Of a stretch of 58,904 bases of DNA, positions 8,236 to 16,685 are shown piece after piece. Each line of letters begins with the position of its first letter. Within the stretch, counting starts at the first letter, position 1. A program made the translations under genes and the position numbers. Source of the stretch: JBFELU01 sp041572755. Lineage in GTDB: Bacteria; Actinomycetota; Acidimicrobiia; Spongiisociales; UBA11373. Where the stretch lies: NCBI GenBank assembly GCA_041572755.1, contig JBFFRY010000016.1, positions 1-58,904 of the forward strand, given 5' to 3'. Under the pieces are notes generated by a model. That model ran no database searches and had not been told where the DNA came from. It saw only the letters and a program-made list of their open reading frames with translations.

Positions 8236-9201
8236 CTACCGGAGAAGGCTCGAGAGGGTCCGGCGCAACTCGGCGTGGAGCAGGTGCCGTGCCTCGTCAG
8301 GCCATTCGGTCCGGTCCCCGCGCAGGAACGAGGTGAGATCCCGCCGGTTGTCGAAGCGGGCCGCCGGGAGGCGGAAGGTTCCCGCCGGATGGTCGACCCT
8401 GATCGTGCCGGGCCGATCGGCGATCTCCAGCAGCCACGCCATGTCGTCGGTCCCGTAGTCGTGACGCATCACGATCTCCGGCACCCCGTGAAAGAGGATC
8501 GAGGCGTCCCCATCGGGCTTCGCCCGCTCCCGGTTGCGGCGCCGGCTCTCCTCGGGAGTGACCCACACGTAGAGCACGGCGGCGCGGCGCAGGATCTCGG
8601 GGTCGAGGCACCGCAGCGAATACTCGTAGCCGAAGGGCAGGGGCATGTCGGCCCCTTCGGACCCGCCCCGGGCGAACTCGATGATGATGGTCCCCCGGGG
8701 GTCTCGCTTGTTCCGCAGCGCCGCCGCCAGCGCCGCCGCTCCGCCGTCGAGCGCCTCGGCCAGGCGGCGGCGGGTCTCGATCTCCATTCCTGCGAAAGGC
8801 GCCCGAGCGCCGGCCCGGGAGCGGGCCCGGTCGAAGCGGTGGAGGAGCCAGAACCCGGCGTGCCCCGGCTCGTGCGGCGGGGGATCGTGGAGGGAATCGA
8901 AATCCTCGTTGAGCAGGTGGACGAGCATTCCCCAATCGCGCGGCTCCAGCATCGGGGTCTCGTCGTCGGCGAAGAACACAGGATCGGCCCCCAGAGCCCG
9001 CAGCTCCTGGGAGGTCCGCCGCATCAGGTGGACGTAGGGGTAGTCGTCCAGGTCGGTGGGAGCCACGATCCCGAGCTCCCCGAGGGCTTCCTCGCCGAGG
9101 TGGTCGAGGTAGCGGCGGATCTCCGATTTCCCCGAGGCCGGGAGGGCCAGCAGCAGGAGCACGTCGCGGTCGGTCACCTCCCCATGCTGCCATGCGTGCA
9201 T
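8236..9201 (-). CDS. Unrecognised P-loop protein (possible kinase-like)
   Basis: The 321-residue protein is not one I recognise. It starts with a hydrophobic strand and P-loop, LLLLALPASGKSEIRRYL, as in small-molecule kinases and adenylate-kinase-like folds. Further segments, TIIIEFARGG and AAVLYVWVTPEESRRRNRERA, resemble the strand plus LID arginines of such kinases. There are no membrane segments. It is divergent from the DUF3105 gene with only 33 nt between the start codons. An in-frame GTG a few codons in (9177) preceded by GGGGAG is an alternative start. Confidence 0.7.
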   Translation of the reverse strand: MHAWQHGEVTDRDVLLLLALPASGKSEIRRYLDHLGEEALGELGIVAPTDLDDYPYVHLMRRTSQELRALGADPVFFADDETPMLEPRDWGMLVHLLNEDFDSLHDPPPHEPGHAGFWLLHRFDRARSRAGARAPFAGMEIETRRRLAEALDGGAAALAAALRNKRDPRGTIIIEFARGGSEGADMPLPFGYEYSLRCLDPEILRRAAVLYVWVTPEESRRRNRERAKPDGDASILFHGVPEIVMRHDYGTDDMAWLLEIADRPGTIRVDHPAGTFRLPAARFDNRRDLTSFLRGDRTEWPDEARHLLHAELRRTLSSLLR

Positions 9202-9218
9202 AACTCCGGAGTCGCCCT

Positions 9219-9224
9219 TACACT
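9219..9224 (+). promoter_or_regulatory. -10-like TACACT for a near-leaderless gene
   Basis: TACACT lies 10 nt before the ATG at 9235, with no ribosome-binding site between. This is one of a recurrent series of such elements in the window. Confidence 0.5.
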
Positions 9225-9234
9225 GCCCGGCCTC

Positions 9235-9840
9235 ATGAGCAACAAGAGGAAGGCGCGTCGCGCCTCATCACAGAAGAAGAGCCGCCCGGCGCCACGCCAG
9301 GCCGGACGGCAGGCCTCGGGACGCCGCTGGGTCCGCCCGGCGATCTGGGGAGTCGGCCTCGCCGCCGTGGTCGTCGGCGTCGTGTTCATCGTCACCGACG
9401 TCTCGGAAAACCCTCAGCAGCGGCCCAACGAGGAACCCGACGGGGTCGAGGTCGTCGAGATCGGGGATTACTCCCACATCGAAGGGGCCATCGCCTACGA
9501 TCGCAATCCCCCGGCGGGAGGCAATCACAGCTCCGCCGAACTCCCGTGTCAGGCCTACGACCAGCCGGTCTCCAACGAGCTGGCCGTCCACTCCCTGGAG
9601 CACGGAGCGGTGTGGATCACCTATCAGCCGGAGCTCTCCGAGGACGACATCGGCACGCTGCGGGGGTATGCCCGACGCTCCGAGGTGATCGTCAGCCCCT
9701 ACCCCGGCCTCGATGCGCCGGTGGTGGTCACCGCCTGGGGGCGCCAGATGCAGGCCGACTCGGCAGATGACGAGCGGATCGATCAGTTCGTGCGGTTCTT
9801 CATCAACCAGACTGCGCCGGAGAACTTCGCCACCTGCTAG
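9235..9840 (+). CDS. DUF3105 family membrane-anchored protein
   Basis: The 201-residue protein starts with a strongly basic cytoplasmic segment (about 35 residues rich in K, R and S), then one membrane helix (about residues 40-58), then an extracytoplasmic DUF3105 domain. That domain carries the family signature: YDRNPPAGGNHSSAELPC, AVHSLEHGAVWITYQP and SPYPGLDAPVVVTAWG. The conserved His and Cys residues suggest metal or redox chemistry, but no function is established. It has no co-directional partner before the next leaderless gene. Confidence 0.85.
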   Translation: MSNKRKARRASSQKKSRPAPRQAGRQASGRRWVRPAIWGVGLAAVVVGVVFIVTDVSENPQQRPNEEPDGVEVVEIGDYSHIEGAIAYDRNPPAGGNHSSAELPCQAYDQPVSNELAVHSLEHGAVWITYQPELSEDDIGTLRGYARRSEVIVSPYPGLDAPVVVTAWGRQMQADSADDERIDQFVRFFINQTAPENFATC

Positions 9841-9857
9841 GTCCGGCGACCCCTGCC

Positions 9858-9863
9858 TAGGCT
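9858..9863 (+). promoter_or_regulatory. -10-like TAGGCT for a leaderless gene
   Basis: TAGGCT is followed after exactly 7 nt by the GTG start at 9871. With no room for a ribosome-binding site, the transcript should begin at the start codon. Confidence 0.6.
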
Positions 9864-9870
9864 CGGGCCG

Positions 9871-11043
9871 GTGAAACGCCGTCTCGCCGTCCATCTCTCG
9901 GTCTGGATCGCCGCCGCCACGGTGCTGCGCATCGTGGTGATCCCGGCGGAGACCTGCCCTCCGGTCACCGCCGAGCAGGTGAGGACGACCATCGACGAGG
10001 CCCTCGGGTGGATCGTCGACAACGTGGGTGACGACGGCCGCTACCTGTACGGGTACGACATGGAGGCCGATCGGGTCTCCCCGTCGTACAACGCGGCCCG
10101 CCACGCCGGGGTGACCATGTCGCTCTACCAGGCCTACGAGGCCCTCGGCGATCCGGCGATCCTGGCCGCCGCCGACCGGGGCCTCTCCTACATGTTGAAC
10201 CGGATCACCACCCACGGCGGCTGGGCGGCCTGGTCGGAGCCGGAGGCCGATCTCCCGGTGGGAGCCAACGGGCTCCTGCTGGCGGGGCTGGCGCTGCGGC
10301 GCCGGGCCACCACCGAGCCGGTCCACGACGATCTGATGCGGGGGGTCGCCCGGTTCCTGGTGCAGCAGCAGGAAGTCTCGGGAGCGATCCGCTCCTACTG
10401 GGACCGCTCCGCCGAGGCTCCCATCCCCGACACCTACGGGCCGTTCGCCACCGGCGAGGCCGCCTGGGCACTGGTGCTCACCGGAGTCGAGTTCCCCGAC
10501 GAGGAGTGGCTCGATGCCGGGCTGCTGACCGTCGATTACATCGCCGCCGAGCGGGACCGGGCCGAGGGGTACCTGGCCCGGCTCCCCGACCACTGGGCCG
10601 CCTACGCCCTCGGCGACGTGCCCTTCGAGATGCTCGACGCCGATCGGGTCTTCCTCGCCCGGCGCCTGGCCGGCTACTTCGGGATGCGGCTCCGCTTCGA
10701 GGCGCAGCGGACCGGGGAGGGAATCAACCTGTGGGTCCGCTGGTACCCCGGGCCCCCGGCCGGGGTCGGCACGGCCGGGGAGGGGATCGCCGCGCTGCAC
10801 CACCTGGCGGTCGCCGATGTCGGCCTGGCGGATTTGCGGGAGAACATCGAGGAGCGCATGGTGTGTCTCGCCGGATACATGACGGAGCGGCAGGTGAGTG
10901 CCGCCGACGCGGCCGAGCTGCCCCGGCCCGAGCTGGCGCGGGGCGCCTGGTTCTACCGGGGCTACACCCAGATGGACGGGCAGCAGCACGTGCTCTCGGC
11001 GCTGTTCGGGGCCTTGCGAGTGCTGGAGGGAGAGACGGCATGA
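9871..11043 (+). CDS. Exported protein with alpha/alpha-toroid-like repeats, function unknown
   Basis: The 390-residue protein begins with a short basic stretch and a hydrophobic signal-like helix (about residues 5-25). The rest has recurring helical segments of the kind seen in six-hairpin or prenyltransferase-like toroids: EALGWIVDNVGDDGRYLYGY, YNAARHAGVTMSLYQAYEAL, DRGLSYMLNRI, GEAAWALVLTGVEF and GEGIAALHHLAVADVG. Asn-Ala-x-Arg-His and GRYLYGYD resemble carbohydrate-active toroid enzymes, but I cannot name the family. Its stop overlaps the start of the next membrane gene, so the two probably act together. Confidence 0.7.
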   Translation: MKRRLAVHLSVWIAAATVLRIVVIPAETCPPVTAEQVRTTIDEALGWIVDNVGDDGRYLYGYDMEADRVSPSYNAARHAGVTMSLYQAYEALGDPAILAAADRGLSYMLNRITTHGGWAAWSEPEADLPVGANGLLLAGLALRRRATTEPVHDDLMRGVARFLVQQQEVSGAIRSYWDRSAEAPIPDTYGPFATGEAAWALVLTGVEFPDEEWLDAGLLTVDYIAAERDRAEGYLARLPDHWAAYALGDVPFEMLDADRVFLARRLAGYFGMRLRFEAQRTGEGINLWVRWYPGPPAGVGTAGEGIAALHHLAVADVGLADLRENIEERMVCLAGYMTERQVSAADAAELPRPELARGAWFYRGYTQMDGQQHVLSALFGALRVLEGETA

Positions 11044-11594
11044 ACGGGATCATGTTGGTGGTGGCCTACCTGGGCGGTTTCAACCCGGCCCGCACCCGGT
11101 TGTCGGTGCCCGAGACCGGGGGGCTCCGGGCCCGGCCCGGGGTGCTGGCGGCCGGTTCGCTGCTGACCTTCGGGGCGGTCGCCGCCCTGACCGGTTGGTC
11201 CGGCCCCATCCTCGATGCCCTGGAGACCTCGCCGGAGACGTTTCGGCTGGCGGCGGGGATCATGACCGGGCTGACCGTGGCCCTTCACGTCGTCCGGCCC
11301 CGACCGGCCACCGAACCCGAGCTACGTGGTTGGCGGGCCGCCGTGTGGCCGGTGGCGTTTCCCCGGCTCTTCACTCCCGTCATCGCCACCCTGGCGCTGT
11401 CGACCGGGGCCAGCGACGGGGTGCCCGGCAGCCTGATCGGCGCCGCCATCGGGTTGGTGACGGTGAACCTGCTGGGGCTCGTGCCGCGCCGGGAGCTGGG
11501 GGACCGGGTCTTGCGGTGGGCGGGCCGGATGACGGCCGTCGCCCTCATGATCACCGCCGTGTTCCTGATCGTGGACGGGATCCGGGACGTCTGA
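11040..11594 (+). CDS. Multi-pass membrane protein, possibly MarC-like
   Basis: The 184-residue protein starts at an ATG overlapping the previous stop (ATGA) and has about six predicted membrane helices with short loops. The segment GGFNPARTRLSVPE near the N-terminus and AFPRLFTPVIATLALSTGASDG near the middle recall MarC/LysE-fold proteins, where a helix-breaking proline motif recurs in two halves. The assignment is weak. Coupled to the toroid-like protein gene, it may supply or export that protein's substrate. It is followed by 5 nt and then the convergent IlvC-like gene. Confidence 0.6.
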   Translation: MNGIMLVVAYLGGFNPARTRLSVPETGGLRARPGVLAAGSLLTFGAVAALTGWSGPILDALETSPETFRLAAGIMTGLTVALHVVRPRPATEPELRGWRAAVWPVAFPRLFTPVIATLALSTGASDGVPGSLIGAAIGLVTVNLLGLVPRRELGDRVLRWAGRMTAVALMITAVFLIVDGIRDV

Positions 11595-11599
11595 TATCC

Positions 11600-12586
11600 C
11601 TAGCCCAGCGCCGTCCGCACGCTCTGCTCCGCTTCGGTTTGCGGTCCTCCGGCGGCGATGACCCCTTGGATGGCGGTCAGGGTCGGGTTGCCGGCCTCCC
11701 GCTCCTCCTGGAAGCGGCGGGCGAAGCCGCCGGTGCGGATGTCCTCCAGCACGTTGCGGAACATGGCGTCCATGGCGGCCCGATCGATCTCCAGGGTGCG
11801 CATGAAACCCCCGTACTGGGCAACCGCACCGTGCCAGGTGACCGACTCGAAGAACCCGACGTCGGCGAAGGTCTGGAACGTGCGCGACATCTCACCCGAC
11901 ATGTACATCTCGAGGACCATCGCCTCCGGTGGCAAACCGGCCTCGACGCCGAGAGCGAACGCCAGCTGAATGGCGGTGCCGAGATAGGGTCCGACGGTCT
12001 GTTCGATCAGCAGGTCGAGCATCGCTTCGTTCTCGGCGCTCAAGGGCATGGCGCCCCGCTGCAGTGAGCCGGCGGCGGCCGCCAGGCCCAGCAACCGTTC
12101 GAGGGCCCGGCCGGTGGCGTCCCGTTCCACCGACACGTAGGTGAAGAATCCCGACCCGTCGAGAAACGTGGCGCGGACCTCCTCGCCCAGCATGCGGGGG
12201 GCCAGCAGCAGGACGTCGACGCTCTCCGGGGGTTCGACCAGGCGGTACGCCAGCGCGTAGCCGGAGGCAAAGCAGACGGCATCGCCGTCGGCGAGCCCGG
12301 GGGCGATCTCTGAGGCAAAGCAGTCGGGGATCTCCTCATCGGGGATGAGCACGTAGGCGAGGTCGGCCGCGGCGACGGCAGCCCCGATGTCGCGAGGCTC
12401 GAAGCCGTCGTCGGCGGCGATCGGGCGGTACTCGTCGTCGCGATTGCCCACCACCACCGACACGCCCGAGTCACGGAGATTGAGGGCCATCGAACGCCCC
12501 AGGTTGCCGTAGCCGATCACCGCCACCGACGATCCCGCCAGCGACTCCGCGTCACCGTCGCCGGCCCGGTAGAACTCCGCCGCCAT
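11600..12586 (-). CDS. Divergent ketol-acid reductoisomerase (IlvC) homologue
   Basis: The 328-residue protein has the IlvC architecture: an N-terminal Rossmann domain (VAVIGYGNLGRSMALNLRDSG, residues 21-41) and a helical KARI C-terminal domain. The canonical GYGSQG becomes GYGNLG. The KGPGH motif with catalytic Lys and His is replaced by PRMLGEE. The metal-binding DLFGEQ appears as DLLIEQ, keeping the Asp and Glu. So the fold is kept while part of the active site differs, and branched-chain amino acid synthesis should not be assumed. Good ribosome-binding site GAGGAGGAAC before ATG 12586. Divergent from the FabH homologue. Confidence 0.75.
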   Translation of the reverse strand: MAAEFYRAGDGDAESLAGSSVAVIGYGNLGRSMALNLRDSGVSVVVGNRDDEYRPIAADDGFEPRDIGAAVAAADLAYVLIPDEEIPDCFASEIAPGLADGDAVCFASGYALAYRLVEPPESVDVLLLAPRMLGEEVRATFLDGSGFFTYVSVERDATGRALERLLGLAAAAGSLQRGAMPLSAENEAMLDLLIEQTVGPYLGTAIQLAFALGVEAGLPPEAMVLEMYMSGEMSRTFQTFADVGFFESVTWHGAVAQYGGFMRTLEIDRAAMDAMFRNVLEDIRTGGFARRFQEEREAGNPTLTAIQGVIAAGGPQTEAEQSVRTALG

Positions 12587-12627
12587 GCCGTTCCTCCTCG
12601 CCTCGACGGTCGATGCTACGCAACCGC

Positions 12628-12633
12628 TACGAT
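12628..12633 (+). promoter_or_regulatory. -10-like TACGAT upstream of the FabH homologue
   Basis: TACGAT lies 25 nt before ATG 12659, with a GGGGGGAG ribosome-binding site between. On the other strand TAGCAT (complement of 12613-12618) could serve the divergent IlvC-like gene. Confidence 0.4.
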
Positions 12634-12658
12634 CGGTTTCCTGCGAGCGGGGGGAGCC

Positions 12659-13666
12659 ATGGCCAGAGCGCGGATCACCGGCATCGGCACCTGCCTGCCG
12701 CCGGGAGTGGTCACCAACGACGACCTGTCGAAGGTGATGGACACGTCCGACGAGTGGATCACCCAGCGGACCGGGATCAAAGAGCGGCGCTGGGTCGAGC
12801 CTCACGTCGCCACCTCCGACCTGGCGCTGGAGGCGAGCAGGGCGGCGCTCGACGACGCCGGGGTGGGCCCCCAGGACGTCGACATGATCTTCCTGGCGAC
12901 GCTGAGCCCGGATCACGAGTTCCCCGGCACGGCCTGCTTCCTGCAGGCCAAGCTCGAGGCCCCCGGGATTCCCGCCATCGACGTTCGCCAGCAATGCACC
13001 GGGTTCATCTACGCCATGTCGATGGCCGACCAGTACATCCGGACGGGGTTCGCCCGGCGGATCCTCGTGGTGGGCTCCGAGGTGCACTCCAAGGGTCTCG
13101 ACGTCTCGACGGCGGGCCGCGACGTGACCGTGCTGTTCGGCGACGGGGCCGGCGCGTTGGTCCTCGAAGCCACCGACGTCGCAGACCCTGGCGCGGATAC
13201 TCACATCCTCTCGACCCACGTCCATGCCGACGGGCGGGGTGCCGAGGAACTGTGGCTGCCGGCTCCCGGCATGGCCTACGAGAGGTTCATGACCCATGAC
13301 CTCCTCGACAAGGGGCTCCACTTCCCCCTCATGAACGGCCGGGCCGTGTTCGTGAACGCCGTGAAGCGGATGGACGAGGCGGTGGTGGAGACGACCGAGG
13401 CCAACGGCGTCGCCATCGACGACGTCGACCTGTTCGTGTTCCACCAGGCGAACCTGCGCATCAACGAGGCGGTCGCCGAGCGGCTCGAGATCCCCGCCCA
13501 CAAGGTGTTCAACACCATCGAGCGCTACGGCAACACCACGGCGGCCACGATCCCGATCGGGCTCCACGAGGCGATCGCAGAGGGTGCCCTGGAACCGGGG
13601 ATGCTGGTGGTGGCGGCCGCTTTCGGGAGCGGGTTCACCTGGGGATCGATGCTGTTGCGCTGGTAG
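12659..13666 (+). CDS. 3-oxoacyl-ACP synthase III family protein (FabH-like)
   Basis: The 335-residue thiolase-fold enzyme has all three catalytic residues of KAS III: Cys in DVRQQCTGFIYAM, His in FVFHQANLRI and Asn in IERYGNTTAATIP. DEWITQRTGIKERR and GDGAGALVLEA are also family motifs. FabH condenses acyl-CoA with malonyl-ACP to start fatty acid synthesis. Lacking other fab genes nearby and paired with an IlvC-like gene, this copy may be a specialised paralogue that makes a 3-ketoacyl product or hydrocarbon precursor. That is inference. Confidence 0.9.
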   Translation: MARARITGIGTCLPPGVVTNDDLSKVMDTSDEWITQRTGIKERRWVEPHVATSDLALEASRAALDDAGVGPQDVDMIFLATLSPDHEFPGTACFLQAKLEAPGIPAIDVRQQCTGFIYAMSMADQYIRTGFARRILVVGSEVHSKGLDVSTAGRDVTVLFGDGAGALVLEATDVADPGADTHILSTHVHADGRGAEELWLPAPGMAYERFMTHDLLDKGLHFPLMNGRAVFVNAVKRMDEAVVETTEANGVAIDDVDLFVFHQANLRINEAVAERLEIPAHKVFNTIERYGNTTAATIPIGLHEAIAEGALEPGMLVVAAAFGSGFTWGSMLLRW

Positions 13667-13673
13667 GCGGCGC

Positions 13674-15467
13674 CTACTCCCGGCACTTCTTGGGGTTGTA
13701 CTCGATCACCTTGAACCCGCCGATGTAATGCCAGGTCCACTCTTCGGTGGTCTCCTCACCATCGGGGTGGGTGATGAAGCGGTAGATGTCCACCGACCAC
13801 CCGCCGCTTCCCGCCGACTTCACCCGGCCGGTGGCCTTGCTCCCATGAACGCAGGGGTCCAGGTCCCGGTTGACCTCGTAGATGGTGCGGATACCGCTGA
13901 AGTTGTAGCGATCCGACAGCCCGGCCTCGACCTCGATGCCGCCGTTGTCCCCGAAGAACTTCACCGTGATCGAGGTGTCGGTGTGGGAGGTGTCGATGAG
14001 CACCGCGGCATCGGTGTTGTTGCGGAACACGAGATCCGGTGCCGGGAATCCCAGCGTGGCTTCACGACCCTCGGGGTAGCGAGTGAAGAAGATGCTGTGC
14101 GGGGTGTGGTCGATGTCCTCGTACCCGCCGAAGAAGATGGCGTTGTAGAGCGTGGTGGTGAACTGGCTGGTGCCGCCCCCGATGTTGATGGGATTGTCGC
14201 AGCACTGGACGTAGCCGCCGATGATGGCGCCGGCGTACTGGTACCCCTTGTCCAGGGTGCGTTCGCCGACGTGGTCGTTGAGCGACCAGGTCTCACCGGG
14301 CAGCACTATCGCCCCGTCGACCGCGTCGGCGATCAAGTGGATGTTGGTCACCCGGCTCTGGCAGCAGTCGTGGAAGGTGGTGAACTCGGACACCTTCTCT
14401 CTGATGCCGAGCGCCTCGGCGTCGGCGGTGGAGAACTCGGCCTCGGTCCCCGGGCCGAAGACGAGCCGGGCGCTTCGCTCGGGCGACCGTGCGGCCGCCG
14501 TCACCGATCGCGCAAAGGTCGTCGGGTCGGGTTCGAAGGCGGGGGTGCTCGGCACGAGGGTCACCGTGTCGTCCTCGTTGATGAGGATCTCGGCATCGAC
14601 CGGCTCGGTTCCCATCGGTTCGGTGCGGGGCTCGATGTAGCGGCGAAGCGGCTGGCCGAGGAAGCCGATCGGGAAGGTCACCGGGGAAGTCGACTCGTCA
14701 CGACCGATGAACAGCGCAGTGGCGAGGATCTCAGGCGGCACCACGATCTCGGCGTCGTATTCGTCGTTGTAGAGCGTCACCGACTCCGAAATGAGCGCCT
14801 CGGCCTCGGCGACGACGGCATCGATGTCGGCCGCGGACATTGCCGGTTCCAGGCTCGCCGTGGGGAGCTGGATCGGGCTCCGATCCTCGCGAGCGAGGGC
14901 TTCCCCGAGGAGCCGGACGGCCTCGACCCGGTCGAGACCGGTACCGGCCCGCGGGTATTCGAAGACGATCTCGCGTTCGGAGATCTCGACGGAGCCTTCG
15001 GTCGGAGGGTCGGAGATCCCTTCGACCTCCCACTCGGCGACGATCTCTTCGAGGGCGGCGCCGTCGAACGTGTAGGGGATCGGCAGCACCTCCGGGTCGT
15101 CCCCGAGGCGGCCGATCCACCAGGTGAACTGATCGATGAGATTGCCTTCGCGACCGACCTCCAGGGCCTGAGCGACGATGGCATCCTCATCGATGTCGAA
15201 GTCGACGGTGGCCGGATCGAGAGTGAAGGTGCGTCCATCGACCGTGGCCTCGACCGGGGTCGAGCGGAGCCGATCCTCGAAGGCGGCGATCTCGGCCCTG
15301 GCCTCTTCTTCGCTGATTCCACCCAGAGGAACGCTGCCCGCCTCCACCGATCCCAGGATCTCTCCTCCGTTGGTGACCCGATCCACGGCGAAGACGATCC
15401 CGACCATCAGCGCCAGGGCGATGGGCACGAGCAGAACGATGAGGGCGATGCGGAGGGATCGAGGCAC
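13674..15467 (-). CDS. VanW family protein with repeated peptidoglycan-binding-like domains
   Basis: I chose the GTG start at 15467 because TAACAT lies 8 nt upstream, giving 597 residues. A membrane helix comes first (about 5-30), then several repeats of a domain with the pattern VDGRTFTL/ITPAxV (PG_binding_4-like, about 50-370). The C-terminal VanW domain has CCQSRVTNIHLIADAVDG, LPGETWSLNDHVGERT, GGGTSQFTTTLYNAIFFGGY and the HTPHSIFF segment. Anchored outside the membrane, probably acting on or binding cell-wall peptidoglycan. VanW is found near vancomycin-resistance clusters, but its role is unknown and no other van gene is here. Confidence 0.9.
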   Translation of the reverse strand: MPRSLRIALIVLLVPIALALMVGIVFAVDRVTNGGEILGSVEAGSVPLGGISEEEARAEIAAFEDRLRSTPVEATVDGRTFTLDPATVDFDIDEDAIVAQALEVGREGNLIDQFTWWIGRLGDDPEVLPIPYTFDGAALEEIVAEWEVEGISDPPTEGSVEISEREIVFEYPRAGTGLDRVEAVRLLGEALAREDRSPIQLPTASLEPAMSAADIDAVVAEAEALISESVTLYNDEYDAEIVVPPEILATALFIGRDESTSPVTFPIGFLGQPLRRYIEPRTEPMGTEPVDAEILINEDDTVTLVPSTPAFEPDPTTFARSVTAAARSPERSARLVFGPGTEAEFSTADAEALGIREKVSEFTTFHDCCQSRVTNIHLIADAVDGAIVLPGETWSLNDHVGERTLDKGYQYAGAIIGGYVQCCDNPINIGGGTSQFTTTLYNAIFFGGYEDIDHTPHSIFFTRYPEGREATLGFPAPDLVFRNNTDAAVLIDTSHTDTSITVKFFGDNGGIEVEAGLSDRYNFSGIRTIYEVNRDLDPCVHGSKATGRVKSAGSGGWSVDIYRFITHPDGEETTEEWTWHYIGGFKVIEYNPKKCRE

Positions 15468-15475
15468 GACGAGGG

Positions 15476-15481
15476 ATGTTA
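15476..15481 (-). promoter_or_regulatory. -10-like TAACAT for the leaderless vanW-type gene
   Basis: On the minus strand TAACAT is followed after 8 nt by the GTG at 15467. This decides the start over longer in-frame upstream options. Confidence 0.5.
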
Positions 15482-15566
15482 GTGGCGGACCTGCGCTGTG
15501 AAACGCATGTCCGTCGCGGCTGGCCGTCGCATCCACGGGCCCGACCGCATGACTCCGGGGGATCCA

Positions 15567-15572
15567 TAAGAT
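15567..15572 (+). promoter_or_regulatory. -10-like TAAGAT for a leaderless gene
   Basis: TAAGAT is followed after 8 nt by the ATG at 15581, with no ribosome-binding site. Confidence 0.55.
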
Positions 15573-15580
15573 TGGGCTTG

Positions 15581-16669
15581 ATGAGCGGGCCGGAGACCCC
15601 CGAGCAGCGCATGATCAGCGGCGGCGGTCCCCGGCGCCGCATCCGGCGCGTCGCGGTCGTCGTGGCGATCGGGCTGCTGCTCGGCGTGGCCGTCCCCGTC
15701 GGGGCTCAGGTGACACAGGTTGACCTGGCGGCGGCCGATCTTGAGGTCACCGAGCTTCGCGAGCAGGTGGGGCAGGCCGGCTCCCGGCTCGCTGAGGAGG
15801 AACGTCGGCTCGATTGGATCGCCGCCAGCCTCGACCGGATCGCCGATCGCATGTCCGCCCAGGAGGCGGGCATCGAGGACACCATCGAAGAGGCCCGGGA
15901 GCAGATCGCCCGCATGTACATGGCGGCGGACGTGGGTCGGGAGGCCGGTCTCCTCGTGGGGTCGGGCATCGACCTCGGGGCCCAGGCGGCCTATCTGGGA
16001 GCGGTGGCCGATCGCGATCGGGAATTCGTGGTGAGACTGGTGGCGGCGCGCGCCGATCTCGGTCGGTTGTCGGAGACGGTACGCCGGGACCTGGCCGAGC
16101 AGCGGGGGGTGGTGGAGGCAGCCGCCGCCGAGTTCGCCGCCCTCCGGGAGAAGCTGGCCGAGGCCGAGACGGTCGCCGCCGGACTGCGGATGCAGTGGCA
16201 GCGGGAGGAAGAGGAGCGCCGCCGGGTCGCCGAGGAGGAGCGCCTGCGTCGTGAGGAAGAAGAGCGGCTGCGGCTGGAGGCGGAAGAACAGCAGCGTCAG
16301 GAGGCGCTCGCCGCAATCGAGGAGGCGGTCGAGGCGGCAAACGCTGCCGGGTGGACCCCCGGGTCGGGTGTCGAACCGTGGCGGCCTCTGGTGGCCCGGT
16401 ACTTCCCCGATCATCTCGTCGAGGAGGCCCTGGCGGTGATGCGGTGCGAGAGCCTCGGCAACCCCCTGGCGGTGAACATCTACTCGGGGGCGTCGGGGCT
16501 GTTCCAGCAGATGCCGTTCTACTGGCCGTCCCGAGCCGAAGCGGCAGGCTGGGGCGGGGCCAGCATCTTCGACCCCGAGGCCAACGTCGCGGTGTCGGCC
16601 TGGTTGGTGGTGCGGAGCGAGGCGAGCCACCCGGACGGCGCCTGGGGCCATTGGAGCTGCAAGCCGTAG
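15581..16669 (+). CDS. Secreted coiled-coil protein with lysozyme-like C-terminal domain
   Basis: The 362-residue protein has a basic N-terminus followed by a signal helix ending near VGAQ (about residue 45). A long coiled coil covers about 50-260, with heptads and a very charged E/R-rich stretch (EEEERRRVAEEERLRREEE). A C-terminal transglycosylase-like domain of about 100 residues follows: VMRCESLGNPLAVN, YSGASGLFQQMPFYW and AWLVVRSEASHPDGAWGHWSC. The conserved Glu in RCESLG is the likely catalytic acid. The layout recalls actinobacterial cell-wall hydrolases that are controlled by their coiled coil. Next to VanW, this suggests envelope remodelling. Confidence 0.85.
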   Translation: MSGPETPEQRMISGGGPRRRIRRVAVVVAIGLLLGVAVPVGAQVTQVDLAAADLEVTELREQVGQAGSRLAEEERRLDWIAASLDRIADRMSAQEAGIEDTIEEAREQIARMYMAADVGREAGLLVGSGIDLGAQAAYLGAVADRDREFVVRLVAARADLGRLSETVRRDLAEQRGVVEAAAAEFAALREKLAEAETVAAGLRMQWQREEEERRRVAEEERLRREEEERLRLEAEEQQRQEALAAIEEAVEAANAAGWTPGSGVEPWRPLVARYFPDHLVEEALAVMRCESLGNPLAVNIYSGASGLFQQMPFYWPSRAEAAGWGGASIFDPEANVAVSAWLVVRSEASHPDGAWGHWSCKP

Positions 16670-16685
16670 CCTCCCGTCGGGGCTA

